This document shows positions 8,283 through 16,048 of a DNA stretch of 26,764 nt, in pieces. The translations under genes and the position numbers were made by a program. The stretch is from Pseudomonadota bacterium (lineage in GTDB: Bacteria > Pseudomonadota > Alphaproteobacteria > Sphingomonadales > Sphingomonadaceae): the NCBI GenBank assembly GCA_023422695.1, contig JAFAGN010000137.1, positions 1 through 26,764 on the forward strand, read 5' to 3'. Under the pieces are notes generated by a model. It made no database searches. It saw only the letters and a program-made list of their open reading frames with translations, and was not told the origin of the DNA. The stretch's first letter is position 1; the number at the start of each line of letters is the position of its first letter.

Positions 8283-9130
8283 CGTTTCGGCTTGAGCGCC
8301 TCGGTCAGCGAAGCGGTGCCGCTGCCGCGTCGCGCCGGTTGCGGCTGGCCCGGATGCGGCGCCCAGCCGCTGAAATGGACGATCCTAATACTTTCGGCGA
8401 CGCGGCCGTCGGGATCGGCCTGCGCCGTGAAGGCCGCGGCGATTGCCGCTGCTTCTCTGCGCGTCAGCGGCGGCGGAGCGGGGGTAAGGCGGCTCGCCAG
8501 TCCCGCCGCGCGCAGGTCGCGGACCAGCGCGAACCAGTCGCCATAGCGCACCGTCAACGCATCGACATCGACCACCGGCAGCGTGAAACCGACGCGCTGG
8601 AGGAGATTGCCCATCGCTGCAAGGTCGATCTGGGGGTGCAGTCGTGCAATCGGACGCACGCCGTCGGTCATCACCGCGCGGCGCAGTTGCGGCAGGCTGC
8701 CGTCGCCAACAAACGCGCCGAGCAGCAGCCCGTCGGGCGCGAGCAGCGCACGCAGGCGGAGCAGCGCGCCGGGGACGTCGTTGACGCTGTCGAGCCCGCC
8801 GGGCCAGACGATCAGATCGAAACTGGCAAAGGGCAGGTCGATTGCGTCGGCCTCGACCATCAGTGCGCCGCTGGCCGCCGCCAGTTGGCCGCCCGCCTCG
8901 ACGATCGTCAGGTCGCCGCCCGTCGCGCGCAGATGATCGATCAACGTCCGGTCGTGGGCGCCGATCAGCAGGGTGCGCGAAAACTCGCGCGTCACCATCG
9001 TCAGCCGGTCGAGTAGCGTTTCGGCGATGATCGGAGCGAGGAAATTGGCCGATGCGGCCAGGCGCGCCAGCCGGTCGCGCTGCGCGCGGTGACGGAGGGA
9101 AGAGAAAAGCGGGTGAGGGGGCTGCGACAT
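8279..9130 (-). CDS. NDUFAF5-like SAM-fold protein (complex I assembly methyltransferase family)
   Basis: The 283-aa product matches the layout of NDUFAF5/BioC-like class I methyltransferases. It has an N-terminal FSSLRHRAQRDR leader, a Rossmann core, LPFASFDLIVWPGGLDSVND near 110-130, LRALLAPDGLLLGAFVGDGS, the HPQIDLAAMGNLLQRVGF segment, VDVDALTVRYGDWFALVRDLR, and a C-terminal GWAPHP...RGSGTASL. Human NDUFAF5 shows the same order and helps assemble respiratory complex I by hydroxylating an arginine of NDUFS7. The usual SAM motif I (D-x-G-x-G-x-G) is degenerate here (LLIGAHDR), so methyl transfer is doubtful. It is divergent from the ComF-family gene and its tail overlaps mutT by 4 nt. The family is firm; the exact reaction is inference. 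Confidence 0.82.
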   Translation of the reverse strand: MSQPPHPLFSSLRHRAQRDRLARLAASANFLAPIIAETLLDRLTMVTREFSRTLLIGAHDRTLIDHLRATGGDLTIVEAGGQLAAASGALMVEADAIDLPFASFDLIVWPGGLDSVNDVPGALLRLRALLAPDGLLLGAFVGDGSLPQLRRAVMTDGVRPIARLHPQIDLAAMGNLLQRVGFTLPVVDVDALTVRYGDWFALVRDLRAAGLASRLTPAPPPLTRREAAAIAAAFTAQADPDGRVAESIRIVHFSGWAPHPGQPQPARRGSGTASLTEALKPKR

Positions 9131-9154
9131 GCGCCGCTTGTGCCGCCCCCGGCG

Positions 9155-10036
9155 ATGCGGCACAAGTCGGCGATGGCAACGACGATCGGGGACGCCGAAG
9201 CGAGAAGGCTGCCGCAGGCGGCATGGTTGCGGGTTTTGCGGCCTGCCGCGCGCGCGATCGTCGACTATGCGTTGCCGCCACGCTGTCCCGGCTGCGGCGT
9301 CATCGTTGGAGAGGATCGGCAATTCTGCCTGAGTTGCTGGTCGTCGCTGGAATTTCTGGACGGACCCGCCTGTTCGCACTGTTCGATCCCGTTGCCGGCG
9401 GCGCTGCCCGGCGGGCCGATCGCGTGCGGTGCCTGCCTCACCAATCCACCACCTTTCGACGGGGCGCCCGCCGCGGTCGCTTATGGCCCAGTCGCGCGAA
9501 CCGTCGCGTTGCGGCTGAAATATGGACGGCGCACCGGTCACGCCGGTTTGATGGCGCGGCTGATGGCACGGCAACTCGCGGCGCTGGGAGACGCCACAGA
9601 CATGCTGATCGTGCCGGTGCCGCTGCACCGCTGGCGGCTGTGGTCGCGCGGCTTCAACCAGGCGGCGCTGGTCGCCGACGAACTGGCGCGCGTCAGCGGC
9701 GCGCCGCGCGACCATCATCTGCTGCTGCGGGTCAAATCGACCGCCTCGCTGCGCGGCAAGGGGCGGCGCGAGCGCGAACGGATCGTCGCTGGCGCGTTTG
9801 CGCTGGCAGGCGATGCCAAGGCACGCGTGGCGGGGCGCCATATCGTGCTTGTCGACGATGTCCATGCCAGCGGCGCGACATTGCACGCGGCGGCCAAGGC
9901 GCTGCGGCGCAGTGGCGCCGCGCGGGTGTCGGCACTCACCTGGGCGCGGGTCGTTCCCGAGGCGCTGATGACGAGCAACATATTTGACTTTGCTTCGTTG
10001 GATTCCGATATGTCGGATCAGATGATGACAGGATAG
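9155..10036 (+). CDS. ComF family protein (phosphoribosyltransferase fold)
   Basis: A 293-aa ComF/GntX-like protein, a family tied to DNA uptake or utilisation in several bacteria but without a settled reaction. The N-terminal zinc-ribbon cysteines are visible (CPGC at 44-47, CLSC at 58-61, CSHC at 73-76, CGAC at 91-94). The C-terminal PRTase domain holds PVPLHRWRLWSRGFNQA and the PRPP-binding motif VLVDDVHASGAT. The start is uncertain. The ATG at 9155 is used; ATG 9173 is an alternative, and neither has a clear ribosome-binding site. It heads a tight operon, with grxC beginning 3 nt after its stop and DUF1178 following. The divergent methyltransferase starts 24 nt away, so the promoter may lie inside that gene. 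Confidence 0.87.
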   Translation: MRHKSAMATTIGDAEARRLPQAAWLRVLRPAARAIVDYALPPRCPGCGVIVGEDRQFCLSCWSSLEFLDGPACSHCSIPLPAALPGGPIACGACLTNPPPFDGAPAAVAYGPVARTVALRLKYGRRTGHAGLMARLMARQLAALGDATDMLIVPVPLHRWRLWSRGFNQAALVADELARVSGAPRDHHLLLRVKSTASLRGKGRRERERIVAGAFALAGDAKARVAGRHIVLVDDVHASGATLHAAAKALRRSGAARVSALTWARVVPEALMTSNIFDFASLDSDMSDQMMTG

Positions 10037-10039
10037 GCC

Positions 10040-10300
10040 ATGGCCAAGATCGAAGTTTTTACCAAATTCCTCTGCCCCTATTGCTCGCGGGCCAAAGCCC
10101 TGCTCGATCGCAAGGGCGCCGAATATCAGGAAATCGACGTGACGATGGACCGTGCCGGGTTCGATGCGATGGTTGAACGCGCCGGCGGCGCACGCACCGT
10201 GCCGCAGATCTTCATCGATGGACAGCATATCGGCGGCAGCGACGATATGGCGGCGCTCGACGCGCGCGGCGGGCTCGATCCGTTGCTCGGCCTCGCCTGA
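10040..10300 (+). CDS. grxC: Glutaredoxin 3
   Basis: A small cytoplasmic glutathione-dependent thiol-disulfide oxidoreductase. The 86-aa product is full length for GrxC. It has the dithiol active site CPYC at 12-15 (FLCPYCSRAKALL), the cis-proline segment TVPQIFIDG and the glutathione-binding GGSDDMAALD near the end. It begins 3 nt after the ComF-family stop and ends 2 nt before the DUF1178 start, so the three genes are almost certainly one transcript. Confidence 0.96.
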   Translation: MAKIEVFTKFLCPYCSRAKALLDRKGAEYQEIDVTMDRAGFDAMVERAGGARTVPQIFIDGQHIGGSDDMAALDARGGLDPLLGLA

Positions 10301-10302
10301 CC

Positions 10303-10776
10303 TTGATAGTCTTCGACCTTTGCTGTGCCGCTGGGGATCACCGGTTCGAAGCATGGTTCGGGAGCAGCGACAGCTTTGCCGACCAACAGGCACGCGGGCT
10401 GATCGCGTGTCCGATCTGCGGCGATAGCAATATCAAAAAGGCTGTCATGGCGCCGCGGGTGGGGGCAAAATCGAATCAGTTGACGGTGCAGGCACCCACC
10501 AAGGCGGATGATGGCGCCGTCACGAGCGGGATTTCGCCCGAAGTGGTGCGCAAGGTGATGGCCGAAATCGCCGCCAAGCAGGCCGAGATGCTGCCGCAAT
10601 CGCGCTGGGTCGGGCGTGATTTCGCCGACGCGGCGCGGGCGATGCACGAAGGCCGCGCGCCCGATGACCTGATCCACGGCCAAGCCTCGCCGCAGGAGGC
10701 GCAGGCGCTGCGCGACGAAGGGATCGCCGCGATGCCGCTGCTGGTGCCGATCGCCCCGCCCGACGCGGTTAATTGA
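10303..10776 (+). CDS. DUF1178 family protein
   Basis: A conserved alphaproteobacterial protein of unknown function, 157 aa. The N-terminal part is the family hallmark: MIVFDLCC, then HRFEAWFGSSDSF and a CPIC pair at about 36-39, which could form a small zinc site with the upstream cysteines. The middle is a charged linker; the C-terminal part holds WVGRDFADAARAMHEG and ends with MPLLVPIAPPD, both typical of the family. The start codon is TTG, 2 nt after the grxC stop. In many alphaproteobacteria a carbon-nitrogen hydrolase gene lies between grxC and this family; it is absent here. Cytoplasmic location is assumed because there is no signal peptide. Confidence 0.9.
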   Translation: MIVFDLCCAAGDHRFEAWFGSSDSFADQQARGLIACPICGDSNIKKAVMAPRVGAKSNQLTVQAPTKADDGAVTSGISPEVVRKVMAEIAAKQAEMLPQSRWVGRDFADAARAMHEGRAPDDLIHGQASPQEAQALRDEGIAAMPLLVPIAPPDAVN

Positions 10777-10785
10777 CCCGCGCGA

Positions 10786-10815
10786 TTGACGCTGCGCGCC
10801 CGCCGCCGCTACACG
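10786..10815 (+). promoter_or_regulatory. Candidate promoter of tRNA-Arg
   Basis: TTGACG (10786-10791) and TACACG (10810-10815) are separated by 18 nt and lie 9 nt upstream of the tRNA 5' end. This is a plausible sigma70-type promoter in a GC-rich background. It is predicted from position and sequence only. Confidence 0.45.
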
Positions 10816-10824
10816 AACCGCGGC

Positions 10825-10901
10825 GCACCCGTAGCTCAGCAGGATAGAGCATCAGATTCCTAATCTGGGGGCCGTGGGTTCGAATCCCGCCGGGTGCACC
10901 A
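10825..10901 (+). tRNA. tRNA-Arg (anticodon CCU)
   Basis: A complete 77-nt cloverleaf. The acceptor arms are GCACCCG and CGGGTGC. The D-arm is GCTC/GAGC. The anticodon stem TCAGA/TCTGG (one G-U pair) holds the loop TTCCTAA, with anticodon CCT at 10859-10861 reading AGG. The T-arm contains GTTCGAATC, and CCA is encoded at 10899-10901. AGG is a rare codon in this GC-rich genome, so this is likely a single-copy minor tRNA. tRNA 3' ends are frequent integration sites, and the genes that follow look more accessory than those before. Confidence 0.97.
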
Positions 10902-10932
10902 TTTTGCTATGTGCAGCTTGTCTTCCGAGCGG

Positions 10933-11574
10933 TCAGGGCTGCCGCCGCGCGGTGATAATTGTCACGGGCGGATTCAACATTTGCCCTTCTACATAGGGAT
11001 CGGATGCTGGTCCGTCGGCGCGGCGAGACTGGATCGCACGCACCAGGTCCATTCCCGAAACGACCCGCCCGAACGCCGCGAAGCCCAAGCTATCGGGATT
11101 CCGGGTTCCGCCAGCGTCGAGCGCCGGTTGGTCGCCGATACAGATAAAAAATTCGGTGGCGGCGGTGCCGGGCGCCCCGCGCGCCATCGAAATGGTGCCG
11201 TCGCGGTGGCGCAGGCCTGTCTGGCTCGTCGGTTCGTGCGCAATGCTGGCGACGGTATCGTCCGGTTTCAGGCCGCGCCCACCCTGGATGACCGCGATCG
11301 GCGGCTTCCCTCGATCGGTAGCGGGGGTCACGGCGCGATAAAAGGATCCGCCAGCATAGCTGCCTTGGTCGACATGCTTTAGGAAATTCGCGGCTGTAGC
11401 CGGCGCGTGGGCGACGTCGATCTCAACAATCATGGTGCCGGCATCTGTGTCGATCGCAACAAGGACCGGCTGGCTTTCGAATGCCAGCGAAGGCCCGCCT
11501 CCACCGATGAATGCCAGTGCGGCAAGCATTCCAAGCGCCCGGCGACGGGGCAGATACGGGATCCTCGAGGTCAT
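10933..11574 (-). CDS. Exported cyclophilin-type peptidyl-prolyl cis-trans isomerase
   Basis: A periplasmic proline isomerase of the cyclophilin class, 213 aa. The N-terminus (MTSRIPYLPRRRALGMLAAL, hydrophobic to about residue 30) is an export signal, possibly Tat-like because of the RRRA. The core then shows the cyclophilin order: NFLKHVDQGSYAGGSFYRAV with the catalytic arginine, VIQGG, GTISMARG, ATEFFICIGDQPALD and FAAFGRVVSGMDLV. It lies 112 nt downstream of the AraC-type regulator on the same strand and just 3' of tRNA-Arg. Co-expression with the regulator is possible but not shown. A role in folding of secreted or outer-membrane proteins is known for the family; the specific client is unknown. 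Confidence 0.92.
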   Translation of the reverse strand: MTSRIPYLPRRRALGMLAALAFIGGGGPSLAFESQPVLVAIDTDAGTMIVEIDVAHAPATAANFLKHVDQGSYAGGSFYRAVTPATDRGKPPIAVIQGGRGLKPDDTVASIAHEPTSQTGLRHRDGTISMARGAPGTAATEFFICIGDQPALDAGGTRNPDSLGFAAFGRVVSGMDLVRAIQSRRADGPASDPYVEGQMLNPPVTIITARRQP

Positions 11575-11686
11575 TGCTTCGTCCCCTGTTGAACATCAAA
11601 GCTTCGACCAGAATAAGTCGGACGCGATCGAATGCAGGCGGACGGACGCAATTTTAATGATGCAAACCGCAATATCTGTTTGCTGG

Positions 11687-12712
11687 TCAATTGCGGAACG
11701 CGCTCGGCAGGGCGTTGAAGTGACGCCGGAAGGCGGCTGTGAAATTGGTCGGCTGACCATAGCCGACGATCTCTGCAATATCGGCGATCGAAAGCTGGCC
11801 TTCGCGCAACAGTTCGCGCGCCAGCATCATGCGCCGCGTCGGGCAGAAATCGGCAATGGTTTCCCCGAACAATTGCTTGAAGCCCTGACGCAGGGTCGTG
11901 CGATTGAGCCCGACCTGCCGCGCAAGGCTTTCGACGGTGGGCGGATCGGTGAAATTGTTGAGCAGCAAGGCGCGCGCTTCTTCCAATCGCGCGCGATGAT
12001 GCGAACGGAGCGGCATCTCTTCCGCGACGCGATCGCCGGACCGCTGGATGCTCTCGAAAAACAGGCATAGCAGTTCCTGCGACTTGACCCCGATATAGCG
12101 CTGGCGGAGGCCGCCGTGGAGCTGGTTTGACAGGATGTCCATCACGCCGTTGTTCATGCCTGCGGTCATCGGAATCGCCGCATGGCTGTTCCGCTTTTTG
12201 CCAAGCAGCGCACACATCGCAGGCGCCTCATCGGGCTCGAGCCCGGCCTCGCTCCACAAACGGTCGGCGCGGATATGCAAGGTGACCGAAAGCAGCCGCT
12301 GGCGTTCGCGGATCATCAACTCATAGGCGTTCTCGCACGACAAATGCATGATCGATGCGCTGCACGCCGGGGTTACAACGGCATCGTTGCCCGCTTCCTG
12401 CAGGCCAAGCTGCCCCGCGCGGACAAAGCGGATCGACAGCGTGTCCATGCCGGTACGGATATCGAAATGAAAGCGTTCGTCATAATAGTCGTTGGCGACG
12501 CAGATCAGGAAATCGTCGTTGACGCGCACCATTTCCCAACAACCCGCTCCGGTTTGTCCGTCGCCGTCGCCGGTTTCGATCAGCGTCGCCTCATGGTCGT
12601 CTGTGGTTTTGACCCGCAATTGCCTGCCGCGGATATAGTCGGGGTCCAGTGCAGCGTTGAAGCCGCCATAGACCTTCTGCAACCGGGAAAAATCGACGGT
12701 CTCGGCATTCAT
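11687..12712 (-). CDS. AraC family transcriptional regulator, PchR-like
   Basis: A 341-aa regulator. The C-terminal ~100 residues form the double helix-turn-helix of the AraC family (TVESLARQVGLNRTTLRQGF with KQLFGETIADF, then LSIADIAEIVGYGQPTNFTA with AFRRHF). The N-terminal ~230 residues resemble the ligand-sensing part of PchR-type siderophore regulators. The chosen ATG has a GAAGGG-type site upstream, while the longer open frame has no support. It is transcribed away from a TonB-dependent receptor gene across a 263-nt region containing a strong dyad, the usual arrangement for a regulator that controls its neighbouring receptor. The ligand is unknown; iron-siderophore is one possibility. 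Confidence 0.88.
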   Translation of the reverse strand: MNAETVDFSRLQKVYGGFNAALDPDYIRGRQLRVKTTDDHEATLIETGDGDGQTGAGCWEMVRVNDDFLICVANDYYDERFHFDIRTGMDTLSIRFVRAGQLGLQEAGNDAVVTPACSASIMHLSCENAYELMIRERQRLLSVTLHIRADRLWSEAGLEPDEAPAMCALLGKKRNSHAAIPMTAGMNNGVMDILSNQLHGGLRQRYIGVKSQELLCLFFESIQRSGDRVAEEMPLRSHHRARLEEARALLLNNFTDPPTVESLARQVGLNRTTLRQGFKQLFGETIADFCPTRRMMLARELLREGQLSIADIAEIVGYGQPTNFTAAFRRHFNALPSAFRN

Positions 12713-12810
12713 GGTCGCACGCCCTTCACCTTGGTTCCGCTGGCTGTTTCTCCCGGTTCCCGATGGGAAGGCCACCTTGGCCGTCGTGTCAAGCGATGAT
12801 CGTCGAGCGG

Positions 12811-12863
12811 GCATCATGCAAATATTGCGGAAGACATCAGTGCAATATTGGCTTGCATCATGC
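12811..12863. promoter_or_regulatory. 53-bp dyad between regulator and receptor, probable operator
   Basis: Two GCATCATGC boxes (12811-12819 and 12855-12863) enclose the inverted pair AATATTGC (12821-12828) and GCAATATT (12842-12849). The inner pair is a perfect 8-bp dyad. The outer boxes are identical as direct copies and also pair 8 of 9 as inverted copies. The element sits in the divergent AraC / TonB-receptor intergenic region, so a binding site for the AraC-type protein is the simplest reading. Confidence 0.6.
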
Positions 12864-12975
12864 CTCGACCGATCCGTGTTGATAAACGCCCCACGCGGAT
12901 GAGCGCGCTTTTACGGCCTGATCGGGAGGCGCTGCGACATCGGCATAAAGATCATATCAAGGGGAGGGGCGCATA

Positions 12976-15939
12976 ATGAAACGCTGCAATGTCGTTGCCG
13001 CATGTTGGATGGGATCGTCGTTTATCGCGCTGGCGAGCCCGGCTCTGGCCCAGACCGGGGGAGAGACGGTGGCTTCCACCACGACAGAGACGGAAACCGG
13101 GACGGGCGATATCATCGTCACCGGAACGCGTCTTCGCACCCCGAACCTGGAATCGGCCAGCCCGATTACATCGCTCGATTCCGAGGCGATCGGCTATGTT
13201 GGCAAGACGAGCATACAGGAAATCGTGGCTGAAGTCGGCGCGCTAGTCGGATCGGATACCGAAAGCGAGGTCAGCAGCGGAGAAAACTCGCTCAACCTTC
13301 GTAACCTCGGCCCGTCGCGCACCCTGGTACTCGTCAACGGCCAGCGTTTCGTTGGTGGCTTCCCCGGTTCCTCCGCTGTCGATACCAACGTCATTCCGTC
13401 TGCGCTGATCGAGCGCGTCGATGTCCTGACGGGCGGCGCGTCGGCCATCTATGGCGCCGATGCCGTCACCGGCGTGGTCAACTTCATCCTGCGCAAGGAT
13501 TTCGAAGGCGTTGCCGTCGAGGGCCGTTATGGCGATGCGCAACTCGGCGACTTCCGCGACCAGGTCTATTCGATCACCGCCGGCCACAATTTCGACGGCG
13601 GTGCCGGTAATATCACCTTCAACTATACGTTTGGCGAGCGCCCGTTGACCCTTGCGACCGCGCGCCCGGAATCGAGCACCGGCGTTCACGAGCAGATCAA
13701 CAATCTGAATGGTACCAATCCGCGGTTTGTGCTGCGTCCGGGTACGCAGGAATCATTCTTTACCAACGGCGGCGCACGCATCGATCCGTTCGGGATATTT
13801 TCGACCGGCTTCAACGGCGACGGCACGCCGTTTCGCCACGGCACCAACGTCGGCAGCTTTGCCGGGACGGGTGAGATCGGCGGCGACGGCATTCCCAACT
13901 GGCGCCTGTTCGCGCAAGGTATCCGCCCCGCCAATCGGCGGCATATCTTCAGCCTCTCCGGACATTATGATCTGGATAGCGCGTTCAAACCCTATTTTGA
14001 CGTCCATCATTCGAACGTCCGGCTGCGCTCGGTCGATCAGGAATCGCTGACGGTCGGGATGCCGGTCGCTCGCGATAACGCCTTTCTTCCCGCTGCGGTA
14101 TTGGCTGCGGCCCCCGCCGGTGCGCCGATCCTGTTCAACCGCTGGGATCTCGACAGCGGTTTCAATGAATCGATCGTCCGCAAGATAACGACGCGGGTCG
14201 TGATCGGCGCGCGCGGCGATCTCACGCCGCACCTCAGCTATAATGTCTCGGCGAATATCGGCGAAGTCGAACGCCGCGAGACAACGACCAACAACCGGAT
14301 GTTCGACCGTTACATCGCCGCCATCGATTCCGTTATCGATCCCGCGACGGGACGGGCGGTTTGCCGAAGCAACCTCGACCCGTCGAGTTTCAACCGCCTT
14401 GCAACGGACGCGCTCGCAACCTCCTTCCGTCCAGCACTCGGCGCGGTGACCTTTACGCCAGGAGCGAACAGCGGTTGCGTTGCCTTCAATCCCTTTACCA
14501 CCAACAATGCGGTGAATGACGCCGCGCGGGCGTGGATATGGATCCCGACGGTTCAGCACGTTCGCAATCGGCAGACCGTTGTTCAGGGGTATCTGACCGC
14601 TGACACCGGCGCCTTCTTTGAATTGCCGGGCGGTCCGGTCCGTGTCGTCGCGGGCGGCGAGTATCGGCGGGAAAGTTCCAACTCCGACTATGACGCGTTT
14701 TCGGGATCGCCGCGTACAGTCGGCTTTGTCGCCGGTCTTGATCTAGCGGGGCGGTTCAGCGTCAAGGAAGCGTTTGGCGAAATCTCGCTGCCGCTGCTCG
14801 CCGACAACGGGCCGTGGCTGCGCCGCTTCACCATCGACGGAGCATTTCGCTATTCGGACTATTCGACGATCGGGAGCACCAACACCTGGAAGGTCGGTGC
14901 AAGCTTTGCCACCATCGCCGGACTGACGCTGCGGGGTACCATTTCTTCGGCCGTGCGAGCGCCCAACATCCAGGAATTGTTCGAACCGCGCACCAACATA
15001 TCTGTCAGCCTGGGACAATTTGATCCCTGTTCGACCACGAACGTCGGCCTCGGCACGTCGACGCGACGGGCGAACTGCGACACTGCGCTGCGTGCCCTTG
15101 GCGTCAATCCGGCGACCTTCGACCCCCGCCTTGGCACCTTCTTTGCTGCGACGACCGGCGGCAACCGGAACCTGCAGGAAGAAACCGCGAAAACGATGAC
15201 GGCAGGTTTCCTGTGGCAACCCGATTTCGTCCGCGGACTGACGGTCAGTGCCGACTATTTCGATATCCGGATCAAGGATGCCGTGCTTCGTCCCGCGACC
15301 GCGGCAATCTTCAACGCATGCTATGACGCCCCGACGCTCGACAATGTTTTCTGTCCGCTGCTGCGGCGCCAAACCGGTACGGGGGTTGCGACCTTTGTCG
15401 AGATCCAGTCGGTCAACGTCGCCGAACTGCGCACGAGCGGCATCGAATTCATGACAAGCTATGTGTTGCCGACCGATAATTTGGGACGGTTCCGCGCGAG
15501 CCTGTCGGGTACCTGGCTGGAACGGCTGGACATTCAGAAGACGCCGCTGCCTGTGCTGACCGACGACCTGGGTCTGTTCAACACCGATACGGGCGGGTCG
15601 TCGCCGCGCTGGGTTCTGAATTTCGACCTCGGTTGGACGTTGGGACGCTGGGACGCGAATTACGGCTTCAACTATAGCAGTTCGACGCTGCGGCCGCCGC
15701 TCATCAACACGCAGCGCGGCACCGCCGACAGCTTCATCGACGAGCCCTATGTCAAAGCCTTCGTCAATCACGACATCCAGATCGGTTACGAGGTTCGGGA
15801 CAACGCGCGTATCTATGTCGGCGTCCAGAACCTGACCGATGAATATCCGGACAAGGTACGCGGCTCGCTGAACGGTCCTTCCGGCCGTCAGGGTTTTGCG
15901 GGACGGACTTTCTACACCGGTTTCAAAATCGGCTTCTAG
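12976..15939 (+). CDS. TonB-dependent outer membrane receptor 1
   Basis: An outer-membrane 22-strand beta-barrel transporter driven by TonB-ExbBD, 987 aa. The signal peptide ends near ASPALAQ (residues 20-26). A TonB-box-like GDIIVTGTR lies near 36-45. The plug domain follows, with NLRNLGPSRTLVLVNGQRFV and IERVDVLTGGASAIYGADAV leading to TGVVNFI. The long barrel ends in the terminal aromatic GFKIGF required for outer-membrane insertion. GGGGAGGGG about 7 nt upstream supports the ATG. The type is that of large sphingomonad receptors for peptides, glycans or aromatic compounds rather than a classic small siderophore receptor, although the divergent PchR-like regulator would fit siderophores. 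The substrate cannot be read from the sequence. Confidence 0.93.
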   Translation: MKRCNVVAACWMGSSFIALASPALAQTGGETVASTTTETETGTGDIIVTGTRLRTPNLESASPITSLDSEAIGYVGKTSIQEIVAEVGALVGSDTESEVSSGENSLNLRNLGPSRTLVLVNGQRFVGGFPGSSAVDTNVIPSALIERVDVLTGGASAIYGADAVTGVVNFILRKDFEGVAVEGRYGDAQLGDFRDQVYSITAGHNFDGGAGNITFNYTFGERPLTLATARPESSTGVHEQINNLNGTNPRFVLRPGTQESFFTNGGARIDPFGIFSTGFNGDGTPFRHGTNVGSFAGTGEIGGDGIPNWRLFAQGIRPANRRHIFSLSGHYDLDSAFKPYFDVHHSNVRLRSVDQESLTVGMPVARDNAFLPAAVLAAAPAGAPILFNRWDLDSGFNESIVRKITTRVVIGARGDLTPHLSYNVSANIGEVERRETTTNNRMFDRYIAAIDSVIDPATGRAVCRSNLDPSSFNRLATDALATSFRPALGAVTFTPGANSGCVAFNPFTTNNAVNDAARAWIWIPTVQHVRNRQTVVQGYLTADTGAFFELPGGPVRVVAGGEYRRESSNSDYDAFSGSPRTVGFVAGLDLAGRFSVKEAFGEISLPLLADNGPWLRRFTIDGAFRYSDYSTIGSTNTWKVGASFATIAGLTLRGTISSAVRAPNIQELFEPRTNISVSLGQFDPCSTTNVGLGTSTRRANCDTALRALGVNPATFDPRLGTFFAATTGGNRNLQEETAKTMTAGFLWQPDFVRGLTVSADYFDIRIKDAVLRPATAAIFNACYDAPTLDNVFCPLLRRQTGTGVATFVEIQSVNVAELRTSGIEFMTSYVLPTDNLGRFRASLSGTWLERLDIQKTPLPVLTDDLGLFNTDTGGSSPRWVLNFDLGWTLGRWDANYGFNYSSSTLRPPLINTQRGTADSFIDEPYVKAFVNHDIQIGYEVRDNARIYVGVQNLTDEYPDKVRGSLNGPSGRQGFAGRTFYTGFKIGF

Positions 15940-15949
15940 GGTCAGGACA

Positions 15950-16030
15950 GCCGATACGTCGGCCTTTCGTCGGTGCGCGCCGCATTCGCGGCCGTTCCTA
16001 CGCGCCAGGGACTACGCGCGGGAACGGCCG
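15950..16030. terminator. Hairpins between convergent genes, probable terminators
   Basis: The convergent gap holds a 5-bp hairpin GCCGA-TACG-TCGGC (15950-15963) followed by CTTTC. It also holds a larger inverted repeat, CGGCCGTTCC (15989-15998) with GGAACGGCCG (16021-16030), plus inner CGCGC pairs. Neither has a long T-run, so termination is inferred mainly from position. Confidence 0.5.
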
Positions 16031-16048
16031 CTGTGGTGGCCTGGTGCG

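Noticed and set aside
10902..10932. Intrinsic terminator for tRNA-Arg
   Set aside because: A short T-run follows the CCA end but no convincing stem precedes it apart from the tRNA itself.
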